Positions 46,349 through 58,655 of a stretch of 64,000 bases of DNA are shown here, one piece after another. Origin of the DNA: Ancylostoma caninum (Eukaryota > Nematoda > Chromadorea > Rhabditida > Ancylostomatidae). Below the pieces are notes generated by a model. That model worked only from the letters and a program-made list of their open reading frames with translations, had not been told where the DNA came from and did no database searches. Location of the stretch: contig JBAJFG010000077.1 of NCBI GenBank assembly GCA_037903475.1, positions 124,001 to 188,000 on the forward strand, given 5' to 3'. The position numbers were made by a program, and so were the translations under genes. Within the stretch, counting starts at the first letter, position 1. The number at the start of each line of letters is the position of its first letter.

Positions 46349-46887
46349 TTAAAGTAGTAATTGTCAGAGAAAGTGGGATCTTTGTCTTCCCACCAGATTG
46401 GGAGATGATTATCAGGGAATGTTTCTGCAGATTACTCTAATATGGTCACACCGACGGCTTAAGGGACACTCAAATGTGGTATATGGAGTGAGGCAGGAAA
46501 ATAAGCGACATTCATCAGAAGTTTGAACGGAAAACATCGAGTATTCCTAGGATTCATCCTAAGGTCCAGAGGAATTTAAAAGTTGTTCTGAAAATGTGTG
46601 ATTTCCTTGAAATTCATTCGGAATCTGTATGCAAACAAGTGAAATTCTCTGAAATGCTCGATTTGCACGGACATTCTTTGTCATTCACTCAGAAACCGCT
46701 TTTGTAATAGAGTCATCAGAGCCCGAAAAATCCTATAATTACTTGGCTTCAGTTTCCATATCCTTTTCTAGCTACCTAACGTTCCTATTTTCAAACTGTT
46801 CAATTAGATCTTTCGTGCCCATTAAACACTTCCTCCATGTGATCAAAAAACATCATTTTAGAACAGCTGAACTTCTGCTACTTACTA

Positions 46888-47102
46888 GAGTGTTCCAAAA
46901 GTCTTTGGACAAGCATAATCGCTAGCTAAAACATGCGGGAATGAAGTCTGGAAAAACTAACGATTATTTCCTGTTTATGACCTAGTTGCGGCCATAAATA
47001 TGATTTTGCATCTAACATTCGCTTTGCTCGTAAGTACACAGACTTCAGAAAGTTCAGGCGAGACGTGGACTATGCTTGCCCAAAGACTTTTGGCACACCC
47101 TG
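46888..47102. mobile_element. TA-flanked MITE, CCAAAAGTCTTTGG ends
   Basis: Left GAGTGTTCCAAAAGTCTTTG, GACAAGCATA; right reversed CAGGGTGTGCCAAAAGTCTT, TGGGCAAGCATA. TA at both borders. 215 bp; Tc1/mariner class. Confidence 0.8.
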
Positions 47103-48582
47103 TACACTACACATACGTGACGTGACTAGTTAGTGCATTCCATTGGAAACAATGCTTAAATGTGTTTTGGCTACTACCGGCCGACCGGTCGGTCACAGCG
47201 CTATGAATTCAAGCCAGTTATGCCGAACTTCAATTGAAAAGCCGTAATGGCAAAGAAGAAACAGAGCAGTTCCGATGTTGCCTGCTTCTACCGTCCCAGT
47301 CGCAGTCTGTACGGTCTCTCGGATCGTACCCCCATCGCCCATGCATCGATTCCTTTTCGGGAACCAAATTAAATGAATAGCGTTGAGGCGATTCTGCTTT
47401 TTCGGGTTCCTCCGTCGGAGGCGAGTGTTCGCTCGAGCTGAAACCGTTTGGCCTTATTACGTCGTCTCTTTACACTCCATTGTTGGTTGTATTTTGTTCC
47501 GTCGCGAGAACCGAATTCGCTGCTGCGCTGTTCGCCTGGCCGCTAATCACTCCGAACACGGTTATTCTCGCGTTCCGCTGGCACGGCCTTGCTTCGACGA
47601 CACTGCTTTCCGCTTTACAGCGTCGTAGCATTGTACGGTGAGAGACCACTGCCTAAAATGCTGCTGCTCAAATGACTGGCCGTCACTTCGGCGCGACCCA
47701 GCAGTCGTACATGTCACCATCTTCCAGTATTTCCTATCAGTTGTTTTTTTTCTCTGCTTGTCATCCGTGAAATACTCGAGGACCAGGATAAGGACCGTAT
47801 CCATTATAGTACTTTATCCTGTCAGGTAAACGCGCTCTAACGGATATACTGGTGTGGGTTAGAAAATCTTCCATCCAATAAAAACAACCGCGTTTAAGCG
47901 AATCACTCGCTTCACTGCGGTTATCACTATCGGATTGATTTCCGGTTGATAACGATCCATGATCTACTCCATTTCCACTTCGTTGCTTTTCGCCAAGCCA
48001 CCGCTCTTGCGCCAGCAGATGAATATGTGGATGGACGAGTCATATTGCATAGCAGAGTGGATAGAAACCAGTGTTTTTCCTCCCACAGTCAAATATTTCA
48101 GATACGGCTCCAGGAGCGTGCATTATAACATAACGAATTCGCGTGTTAACGCGCAACGGTATTTTTCAGTTGCGCATCATGCTGAGGAGAAACTCGAACA
48201 CCCCAAAGTGCCTCATACATTCCGAGGAGATTCCGTTTCCTTAACAAGGGAGTACTCGTGATTTAGCCTTCCGTAGCTCTTGGTGTCGTGCAATAATCCG
48301 CGCTCTTATTTGCTACAGTTGCGCAGTGTTTACTTACCAATTAAAAAGATTTCTATGCAAAGTATGTATTTATGTCGAAATATTCATGACGAAGGCTATT
48401 TATGTACAATTCGTGGGGCTGGTTGTCAAAGGGCTCGTAAATCTACTGAAGATATTGATATCTAATCCTACCTGTTTTTCTTGCGAAGAAACGGGTTAAT
48501 TTATTAACGTCTGACGGCCATCTCCCTAGCAAAGCTACGAATTAACACTATGAAGCTTCAATTTTTGTGACGAGCAGGCCTT
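47103..48582. other. Gene-poor stretch
   Basis: Contains a palindrome CCGACCGGTCGG near 47180-47191 and several overlapping short frames (47383-48465) without recognisable content. Confidence 0.35.
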
Positions 48583-49269
48583 ATGGGACTCGAGCGTAAG
48601 CGTAAGTACTGCCTAACGGCGGAAATTCCAAAGTCGGAAGTTGACAGGTTCGAAATGTGGGGAACACAGAGAGATGAAAGCAACAGGTTATATGACTTGA
48701 CATATATAATTGAGCAGCTGCCACTCTTTCAGAGATTCAGAGGTTTGACGCTCGCATGGCGACAATATCCACGAACGAGCGGGTTTCTGGAGCCGAAGTC
48801 CCGCTTATCCTCAATTTCTAAACTTTTCAACTTTGCGTCTTCCGGGAATTCTGCACTCTTTCGTCTCATCCCTCCCATGTCACCGAAACATTTTTCGAGA
48901 GAGTCGTTTCATATCGAGTGCAAGAAGAAGTTCCAAAAATTCAGATGCAAAGAACAAGGAAAGCGGGGTAATTGCCCACGTTGTTTTTGGCCACAAACTG
49001 AGCGCGCTTCGAGCGGTAGCAAGACTATGAGTTCGTTTTCTACCAATCAAGACTTTTCTTCAATGATTCGTATTGAAAGAATTGCAGAACATCTAGATAA
49101 GATGATTTTGTTCTTTTTTTGTCTGAAAAAGCAGATTCTGATTGCACGAATTTCTGCAGAGGTAACAAAATCGCTGGGTTCAAAAAAAAATCTTGTTAGG
49201 CCAAAGAGAACGTCTCTCGATAGCGGCATCTGGAGTAGGATTCAAGAACGCATAACCGAGCGAAAGTGA
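48583..49269 (+). CDS. Hypothetical 228-residue ORF (longest in the window)
   Basis: One uninterrupted frame from ATG to TGA, directly after an acceptor-like GACGAGCAG. The product is Lys/Arg/Ser-rich (starts MGLERKRKYCLTAEIPKSEV) with a Cys cluster CKEQGKRGNCPRC near residues 126-138 and a hydrophobic ILFFFCLKKQI near 179-189. It has no signal peptide and no family I know. Its length exceeds other chance frames here, but I see no conserved motif, intron or polyadenylation signal, so it may be a species-specific gene or a transposon remnant. Confidence 0.3.
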   Translation: MGLERKRKYCLTAEIPKSEVDRFEMWGTQRDESNRLYDLTYIIEQLPLFQRFRGLTLAWRQYPRTSGFLEPKSRLSSISKLFNFASSGNSALFRLIPPMSPKHFSRESFHIECKKKFQKFRCKEQGKRGNCPRCFWPQTERASSGSKTMSSFSTNQDFSSMIRIERIAEHLDKMILFFFCLKKQILIARISAEVTKSLGSKKNLVRPKRTSLDSGIWSRIQERITERK

Positions 49270-49377
49270 GCTGGAAAGCCAACTTTCATTAGGGTTTCCT
49301 ATCACTTCGTAGTCCATAGGATGACCATTCAACTACCACCGTTGATTGTCTTCTTATCGTTTCATGAGCAGGGTTGC

Positions 49378-49803
49378 GGGACATCTAACACCCAACTTAG
49401 TGAGGGGCGCGGCGGGCCAGCTTCGAGCAGCGGGCAACACGAATAATTAACTATTACAAAACATTTGTGTACAGAATTCTATTCAGACGAGCATGACGCT
49501 TCCAGCAAGACAGCCAGATTCGATCGAATGAGAATACCTGTAGTAGAAGAAGTTCTGGTTGAGGCCATCTGTTGACTCTTCGCTGCAGTTCTTCTGCATC
49601 GATTAGGCCTAGCATTCCTTCAGCAAGCTGGTCTGAAAGGAGTGAAAAGTTCTAGGATAACCATAGCTTTTCCAAGACCTGAAACGCCAAACGGCTAATC
49701 TTGGATCGTCTCTCAACGTTGCTGCATGCAGAAAAGGCCAAGACGGACCACTCCGTGCGCCCGCCGCGATTGGTCAAAAATGAGGCTGGGTATTAGATGT
49801 CCG
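49378..49803. mobile_element. MITE with GGACATCTAATACCCAGC ends, copy 2
   Basis: Left GGGACATCTAACACCCAAC; right CTGGGTATTAGATGTCCG. These are ~18-bp inverted ends in better condition than in the copy at 20558-20998. 426 bp. Confidence 0.8.
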
Positions 49804-51540
49804 TAAACGCATGAACACGATGAGGCGTGAGGATGATAAAAATTGGCATCAATACGCCCTCATTTTCGCCACTATCTCCCTCGAATTCCCACCACTTTTT
49901 GTGCAAACCCAGACCTCAACAGGGCTGCTTCTTCCTTTACACCTCTTCTGAATGAAAACAAAAACGCAACTCCCCTACAGCCTCTCCAGACAACATTTTA
50001 CCGCTGTAACGACTCTTCACTTATATGTATAAATTCTATCTGATGACCTATCGTCATACCCTTAGCACTGCTCATGAACCCCCGCCCTGGTGCATTAATG
50101 AAGTTGGGGTTCTATGAAGAGTGACCTAGTAGGGGAAGCTTGTGACACAAATTGCTTGTCATTGAAAAATTAAATACGCTTACTTTTGAATTCTCCACCC
50201 CCCCCCTCCCCCCTTAGTTCGACATCTGAGAAGTCGAACGGACCTCATCGACATATGGCTGACAGCAAAACGGACCAGATTCGGTCCGATATACTAAATA
50301 TTGAAGAAATGCGTCATCGTCCAAGAGCAGCAGGAAGCCATTTGCTGATACTTTCACGGAATTGGTGTGTGGAAAAGGCACTCCGTGCTGTTCTAAAGTA
50401 GGACAAAATTACCAGCTCAACTGTGGATAAGGGCCATCCTCCCAAGAACATCCATGTGAGCCAGTGGTAATCGCGCTAGTACATATCTATATTTCATATT
50501 AATTTGGAAGAAAAATCACTTTATTTGAGTCACAGTCTGTATTCGGCTCATAGAAAAATTACCAATATATGCCGGTAGCTTTCTCATTTGTCATACCAAG
50601 ACAGTGATGAAATGACCCGTCATGAGAAACGATCGTGTCGACGCTTATCCAAGGGGAAAAAGCGGAATTCTCGTCGATATTCAGAGTATCTATACTTCTG
50701 CGTTCGACTTCATTGCTGCTGAACTACCACCTAGAACAACTCAGTGATTGAGTCAGTAACTAAATGATTGAGTGAATAAATAAATCTGTGCTGGATTGAG
50801 GATATAGTTCCATCAGGCATTCCTCGCAGACGAAATAGCAGATGAAAGCAGGTTGCTATATGTAATTTGTCAACAGAAACTAACTGACGACCAATTTCTG
50901 ACCTCAGGTCTTGCTATACGACTACTGTTGTTCTCCAAAAATAGTTAACCTGATCTTTCCTGTACGGAAATAGAGGTCTGTTATTATTAGCAGTCCTACT
51001 AAACAGGACATCGACATCTCAAAAATAGAAAACAGTTGCCCTAGACAGCGCTTTGCAGGCATCTTTAAAGATTGTTTTCAACCCTAGCGATAGAATGACG
51101 TCTTGTCCAGTAGTAAACTTTGCCCCGCAAGTTGATGGGACACACTCCTCCCAATCTCTCTTTGCTTCCACTCCTTCTTTCTCGTCTTTTCGCCTGTGAT
51201 TCTCATGGAGGTCCGTTCCACTTCTCAGTATTTGGTTGGTCCGAAAGTCCTTCAACAAATTTTACCATCTTTTAAACAATCATACATACATACATTTATT
51301 ACGCTGTTTGAACAGACGTTAAAAAATAGTTATCATTGCATGTGAGTAAAAATCAGTATTACCATTCCATTCAATGCCATCATAGCGGGTTAAAACTGAA
51401 ACTGAACCATTACTTTATTGGAAGGTACGTGGTTATCCTAGGGATGGAAAATCTTTTGAAAGTAGCAAAAGAGTTTAGGTGCCTTTTTGCTTCCGTTCCC
51501 GTTCCCGCTCGGACTATGGAACTCTTGGCCCTTATAGTGC
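49804..51540. other. Gene-poor stretch
   Basis: Includes a C-rich run at ~50198-50214 and small frames without recognisable content. Confidence 0.35.
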
Positions 51541-51544
51541 TTAG

Positions 51545-51640
51545 AGTTTCATATAATATATAATATCAATATATATATATAATATAATAATATAATAATA
51601 AATATATGTGTATATAATGTAAATCATATAATTATACAAT
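51545..51640. repeat. AT-rich microsatellite
   Basis: Degenerate (TA)n/(TAA)n tract such as AATATATATATATAATATAA. Confidence 0.85.
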
Positions 51641-52181
51641 ACTGTTCATGGATTGGCGTGGTCTGCCAATTTTTGTAGTAGAAAAACAGTAGAACATTCT
51701 GTTGCCGATTAATTTCAATTCAAGGCTAAGAAGTTGTTGATCGAGAAATAAATTTTGCTGCAAGAGTTTTGGGACCGACCTAGTAGATCCTGCATCGATG
51801 CTTTCTTTCTTCAGAGTCCTTGAGATTTTTCTGCTTCAACATTATCAACTCCTCCCATCTCTGCTTTTTTCGAAGGTCCAAGCCCATCGAAGGCTATTAA
51901 ATAAACGTGAATTCCCGTTTTTGTATTCGAAGCTATTGACTGACTGAGCTCTGAAGTCTCTGACTATTCTGCTTTTACATCCGTAAGTTTTCCCTGCGAT
52001 TATGCGTGACATGTTCATAATTCAGTCCCGTGTTGCACAAGCAGAATGCGCCTCATCCTTGGAAGCACGAGTCGTTAGACTCAATTTCTCTGCTACTACT
52101 GACCTTATCGAAGGACGCAGACGCATTCCATCACCGTCAGTAGCACAAGATAGCTCGTCCATTACCATAAAAGAGTGGTGA

Positions 52182-52265
52182 GGCCGTCATCGCAACAAAA
52201 CTGGAGATACTCCCACTACGCTTCTGCACAATGGGAGTATCACCAGTTTCGGTGCGATGACGGCC
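52182..52265. mobile_element. Hairpin MITE, 34-bp arms
   Basis: Left arm GGCCGTCATCGCAACAAAAC, TGGAGATACTCCCA. The right arm is its near-perfect reverse complement (52232-52265, about three mismatches), with a 16-nt loop. No coding content. Confidence 0.75.
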
Positions 52266-55200
52266 GTCGCTAGGGCATTGTCCAGGAGCTGGCGATAAGG
52301 TGCTCATGATGAATTTTTGCGCCAGAGGCTGTGTTTGCTGTACGGCAGCTTCCTCATTCGTTTAGTTTACTATTACTTTGTTTGCTTTGTTCATTCTGAT
52401 GAAAAGAACAAAGAGTCAGCGTTAAGAAATTCCTGCTCACTGCCTTAATAAATAATCCCAACTGTTCACTGAGACAATCATCTACGAATACGTTGTTTTT
52501 TGACACCCTGATCCTTGATTATAGTGCTTTTCATTTTCGATGTCCACTTCTACCTGGAATTGTTTCTTGTATGTGTTCACGTGACACAACTTGCCGAGCG
52601 CTTATACAAAGAAAACATAGACAACCTAGTCCTATAAAAAAGCCGTGTCATCCGTGGGACCAACCGAACGCGTCTGCACTTTTCCAGACTCATAACCACC
52701 GTCACGATAGCGTTATCATCGCTTCTCCCCTTCAATAACCCTTGCTTCCTGCTATGTGGATGTTTGTTGTTCCAGCAATGTGTTTCCTTGGATGAAACTG
52801 GCATGTAGATGTATCTAATAGATCAAAATTTGGGGAGGGCGAGGGGGGGTCGACTTGCGATAGTGAATAACAGTGATTGCAGCCGAATAGGTGAACCGTG
52901 AACCATTTTAAACTACGAAAAAATTGTCATGATGCGTAATCTTGGGTAGAAGGAATTGTTTGGGCCCTTTGGGTACAGGACAGTTCGTGCATCGTTCACC
53001 ACGGTCCACAGTTTTCCGGCATCACTATCTTCGGGGAATTTTTGGGTGGTTTCATGGCTATCGATGTTCGTAATCGTTACACGTAATAATCACCTTAGAT
53101 GGCCATGGGTTTGGCTCTCCACTCTTATGATTAGTAACAGAAAAAAAACAGTGAAGTCAAAGATTTCATCAGAGATGTTTGTAAAAGACTATGCAAAGCT
53201 GCACATAAACTTTTGAACAACAACACATAAACAAAAACAACAACAGAAAAATTTTCGAGCTCAAATATAGCCAACGATAGCTAGCGCTATTTGTTTTGTT
53301 GGAGATTACGTGATGTTAGGAGACGCAAGAAGTAAAAGATGATTAGCTAGCCTTCCTTCTGGTTATGTGTTCATTAATCCTAACCCTGGGGTTATTAAAC
53401 TATTGCTACCTTTGAACTGTGTAAAATACCAGCTTTTTCTTACAATTAAATTCAACCGAGAAAGACTTTCCTAGTGATCGATCGTCTCTTTTCGTGGAGG
53501 AGACGGCCCCAGCGGTGTCTCGCACTGCCAGACCTTACTTTTTCGTCATTTTCTTGTATAACACTCAGTGTTGTGATCAACATGGGAACGAGTTCTGTAA
53601 AAACCATGGCGCTGTACTCTAACCAATTTCTAGCAGAACTAAAAAACCGAACAGATGAGGGGTGCGCTCTTCTGTCCCTTTCTTTAAACACTTTTTCAAA
53701 CCGATTTTTTTTTGTTGGGAGCCAATATTTCCTTCTAATCCTGTCCACGCACTTTTCACGTGGTCTCAGTTACGAAATGTACACTGAATTTTACTGCCAG
53801 GTATAAGAAAGGCGAGGAATTCTGGAAGTTGCCGCAGTTACGTCGGTCACAACCGTGACACGCCTGTGACTTTCAGCGGAAATAACCAGCAGCGAATCAG
53901 CTGAGTTAAAAAATAAACACGGGCCTGATAGCATCGGTAAGCACGTTTGCCGTGGCGTTTTTCCTCCTGCGAGTGCTATCTCTGTAATCTGCTGTCGAAC
54001 AGGTTGCTCCAGCGGCGTTTCTTAGGAAAGCGAAACACCCGAACTCGTCTCCCCCCACCTAGCTGAGTTTCCTTACTATCACGACAGAACGAAGTCTGTG
54101 TCCATCTAAAGTGACAGGTCGATCTTTACCGGGCAAGGTATTGGTTTACACAGCGGAGAATATTTTCTCATTTCTGTCGAAAATTTCAGACAGGCGTTGG
54201 TTGTTTTGGTTGTGTAAAAGTGCACACGTGTCCTTGTTGTTCTATGACGTACTTATGGAGGGTCGCTAGGAATTTCATCGAAATCTAACCGGCCAGATGT
54301 AAAATGATGAACCTGCGGGCACTGTAATACAGAAGCTAAGTAAGAAATTCTTTGATGGGAAATAAATCAAATGTCGTGGTTGGTTTTGCGTCTTCGCAAC
54401 GCGAACACCCTCTCGTCTACAGAAGTTCTGTCTCGATAAGAAATTGTGTTCCAAAATTAAGTACTACGAAGCCACATGATGACGGCCAGTGAGGTCTGCG
54501 TCATCGCCGTCGATTAGCCATTTGTTTCGACTCATTCGATCCCATTTTCGAATGGTCGCCTTTTGAGTGGATCGTATTTTGAGTCACTGCAAACACCAGA
54601 CACTAATCGATCTCAGCGGTACTTGTGGTTCCTTGTTATTAACTTGAAGAAAAACTCGTCATCACATCAAATTCATACTGTCGACCACCGTGGTCTTTCT
54701 GTTTGAAAACTAAACTGAAAGGCCAGCTCAAATTGCGAAAGTCCAATATTAAAGTGGCACCGGAGGATGCGTGGAGTTATTTTTCAAATTGCAGAGCAGC
54801 GCCTATCCAGTAATTTCATAGAGGATTATCTGTCTGGACTGGGCCTATAGAATATCGTTGATCGGAATTGCTATAACAATCATTCCTTTCCTTTTCAAGT
54901 CGTCTATCAAATGTGTCAGATCGCACGTTGAGGTTCATGCATGAAAATTCCTAAAGCATGCAGGCCGGGAAATTATGTCCAATTCATCGGATTAATTCCT
55001 GTTTTGTTCACTAGAAAAACACTTGCGTGGAAAAAAAACTTCGTTGTCCGTGGTCATATGAAAACGGCGCTGTCGAAGTGCTTTCAGACGAAGCCGGCCT
55101 CTCTCAAAAGCATTGGCAAGCAACAAAGATCGTTGAAATGTCTTTCAAACTGCATGAGTTTCAAACTGCATGAGTTTCCCTAAATAATACACGAATGTAC

Positions 55201-55453
55201 AATAGTCATTTATTTATTTATTAATAGAGTCAAGTTGTACAAGTGTGAGAAAGAGAAGAGAAAAAATAGATGAGAATAGACCTAACATGAACATAGAACT
55301 CACATTAGAACTTGATAAAAAACGTAATCGCTGTGGAGGCGAATAGGTAGGGACAAAGATACCCCGCAAATTTCATATGGAGAGCAATCAAGCAGTCTTT
55401 ATATCACTGGTTAGTGCATTGTTACTGTAAAATTGTTTAAATTTAATAGGGAC
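52266..55453. other. Gene-poor stretch
   Basis: No supported feature. At 53452-53806 both strands are open for about 100 codons with no recognisable domain. Confidence 0.35.
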
Positions 55454-55640
55454 TATAAGGATGAACGTGGCCGATTTCCGCAACGCTCACCATCCCTCCA
55501 TATTGTTATATCTAACAAGTCGATAATCGATGTACACGTTATAGTTCCCTCGGTATAACAATAGGCCATGATACACAGGCAGATGGAACTATATCTAGGA
55601 AATGCAAGCGATACGAAAATCGGCCACGCTCATCCTAACA
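55454..55640. mobile_element. MITE with GGATGARCGTGGCCGATTT ends
   Basis: Left TATAAGGATGAACGTGGCCG-ATTTCCG; right reversed TGTTAGGATGAGCGTGGCCG-ATTTTCG. Inner sub-repeats around GTTATA and TAGTTCC are also inverted. 187 bp. Confidence 0.75.
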
Positions 55641-56553
55641 TGTCATACCATGAATCTGAGTATACCACGTGTTACTCGTTCCGTTTTGAGCACCCAAAGT
55701 GAGCGGCGAGCAAAACCTAACTTGGTCATATGGAGCAAGAAATTCATTAGCTTAGTGCTTTAGTTTTCTTTTTGCGAAAGATTCTCACGGAGACAGAAGC
55801 AATTGATCGAATAAAAAAGCTGTAATAAAATAGAAGAATAAGTGAAACCTTGGAAGGATTGTGACATCCGCAGACAAGTTTTGACTATGCTGACATCCAC
55901 GAAATCTGCTGGCAAAACCCATTTGTTCTTAGCGTGATTTCTAATTTTCGCACTCCTTTTGCACTCACGTTAGGGCAGCTGTTTCCTGTGACGCAGGGCG
56001 GGCTTCGTTATGGCGACGTGTTTGGCAGCGGCGACTCGATTGGGCGTTCTGGAAACATCGGACTTGTTTCTCACCGTCTGACCTACAACAGCACGGTCAC
56101 AGTGCCTAGTATTTCTGCCGTCGTTCGTTTCCAAAACGTTGCTCACAGTGTTACCACGATCCATTCACTAATTTTAATATGTATTACCTACAGTTGGAAT
56201 TAACCCTCGTTCTTCTGATGAAATACGTCTGAAGAATAGCAATGACCGAAAAAAGATGGAATGCATGTGACTGATTTGAAGGATATTCTAGATTTCCATC
56301 GGATAAACCCCGAAGCGAAAAAAAGGTCTTTATTTTTCCCCAGGTTGTAGTCCTCTGATTTTTCTTAATTTTCGACTAATTTTTACGACAAATTAATTCG
56401 AAATTGAGTACTCGAATAGTCAAATATATCTAGTATATTATTCGTTCAACATGTTGCATATCCTAAAGATGAACGATGTATTCTGGGGCAAACACCCAAG
56501 GTTTCATATCCTATGAAGCGCTTGGTCCACTAACTCCCTGGACCTAGATTCGA

Positions 56554-56645
56554 CATTGGGATTACCCAGGGTAAGCGTGCTCACGTCTGTGTTAACAAAC
56601 AAACAAAAGTTTGTGGATGTTAACACAGCCTGGGTAATCTCAATG
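56554..56645. mobile_element. MITE with CCCAGG ends, copy 2, nested hairpin
   Basis: CATTGGGATTACCCAGG (56554-56570) faces CCTGGGTAATCTCAATG (56629-56645). Inside, TGTGTTAACA (56588-56597) faces TGTTAACACA (56618-56627). Confidence 0.75.
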
Positions 56646-58469
56646 ATGAATCCGGCCTCTGGGAACATGGCAATGAATACTTAAGTAACAAGACGCATCA
56701 AAGCCGCCGCTCAAGGACCACTGAGGGGGTACGTGTACCCTTTGGGGTAAAATCGTGATGAATACCACTTCCATGTTTAACACTTACGTCACCGCGAGGT
56801 CCTGTATCATGCCGTAAATGTTTACCTCCGAATTCAATGATGAATATCAACAATCGTGACAGGGACTTGCTTCAAAAGTTTTTCATGACAGCTTCACGAG
56901 GTACCATTTAAGAGTAGTTGATAGATTAGTAGATTTGGTTTCCTCGCGAGTCTTCATCGAACTTCCGTTACAAACAACAGCGAAACGCCAGCAAATCCTA
57001 TTCAGAGCAAACAAGGGCATAACTGCGGGTTTCATTCGCCACCATTGATATGGTCGTTCACAGATTTCCTCACGAATTTCCTGTCGATCAAATTTTTGTG
57101 CCTTAACCTTAACACCCGGGAAGTTCCCCACGAGGGAGTAACCGTCTCTCGGCAGTGTCTTTAAATACTTCAATTTTTTCTGAAATGTACAGTACCGACG
57201 TGTGCGTCATTCGCCCAATTATCTTGGCAGAAAGCGTGAAACATTGCCTTCCATCGTTGGGCGTGCCGGTCGTTGAATGTCACGTTAGGAGCGAAAAACG
57301 AACGTCTACGGTACTTTTCGAAGACGACGCTAAATCAGCGCCGAGACGATTTCATCATCGGGCAATGTCCGCCCGGGTTTCTTCCACGTTCATAGCGTGG
57401 AGCCAACCGCACGATCGATCACGTCATGGAGAGATCGCCCCAGTCGAACGATGTATTTGCGAAGAAAACTCGTGGGACAGTATCATGGGATGGTGTAGTA
57501 TCCTTGGCTGGGTCAGGAATCAAATCGCTTTCCTTCATGGTTTTGGAGTGTAGAAAGCTATCATAAGCATGTGAGAGCAGTTTTATCTCCTTCGGTTTCG
57601 AGGACTGGAACCCAAGACCTCCTAGCCCCAGCTCCATCCAATAGTCGTATGCTTGGAAACTCATTTTTAATGAGAACTTCACTCAGAAATGATGTCCATA
57701 TGAAAACAAGATTCGGGAAGATATTTGAGTTCGAATAACATTTAAAAATTTGACTATTTGAGAGCGAGAGAGACAGCCAAATTCGACCAGTCGAGAAGGA
57801 CACAGCTCCACAGCCTTTTCATTCCCTCCCTCAGAGTTAGATCACTCCCTCCCATTCGAATATTTGACTTTTTGGCATATTGGAAATCAAATACTTGTTA
57901 TTTTTTCGTTTATATTTTTTCCGAGTACGTCTTTGGATCTGCAGTACAGTGAGATCCTATCCTCGGCCGTGCTCATCAGATTCTGCCCAAACGCTGGGGT
58001 TTGCCACGGCTGCGCACAATCTGTCCATTCTAAGATGACCCTTCCAGATGTTGTGACAGCTGTGAGTCTCCCTTGCCAGTAAACTAATGGTCTGCTGTTC
58101 ACCATGATTTGCCTTGGAATTACAAAATTAACTCATATATTTAAGTTGTTTGAAAAAGTACGACAAACTTTTAAGGGAAAAATTGGTTTCACTTCACAGA
58201 ATTTTTTGTAGTAATTGCTCGTTCTTCCAAAAGTACAAGGGCTAGGTTTCTACCTGTTCAATGTGACCGAATCCACCTTCCTACATTAATTCTATAAAAA
58301 GATCTTTTCTAAAACATTCGCCTATTTGTTGGCACATGTCCGAGTAAAATGCGAGTAAAATGTTTTTTTTTCATAAACAGGGTTAATTAAGCAGCCGGTT
58401 TAAGTTGCTTTGAGCAGATATTATGATGTGATATGCATGACCTTACTAAACCGTCCTGTGACTCTCAAT
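56646..58469. other. Gene-poor, TTCGAA/TCGAATA-rich
   Basis: Motifs such as GAATATTTGA and GTTCGAATA recur (57715-57760, 57857-57870). They occur again at 60384-60430, 60840-60960 and 36330-36385, suggesting fragments of one dispersed AT-rich repeat. No gene recognised. Confidence 0.4.
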
Positions 58470-58655
58470 TGTCGATTTCTTTTAATTTCTTCCTTATCTA
58501 TATTCTAGGCTAGTATCGTCTGTTTTTACTGCTCTGTCGCTTATTATCTGCCAGCTTTGGTAGTTGCTAGCTCTAAGTTTTATAGCGCGCCCTTGGGCTT
58601 ATTAAATAAATAAATAAATAAATGAATAAATAAACAAATAAATAAATAAACAACT
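58470..58655 (+). mobile_element. LINE/SINE 3' end with (AAAT)n tail
   Basis: GCGCGCCCTTGGGCTTATTA runs directly into an (AAAT)n tail of ~45 bases. This is the layout of nematode retroposon 3' ends. No coding part is visible upstream. Confidence 0.45.

Noticed and set aside
56210..56260. CTGATGA near 56217 as a second hammerhead core
   Set aside because: No GAAA at the right spacing and no flanking stems.
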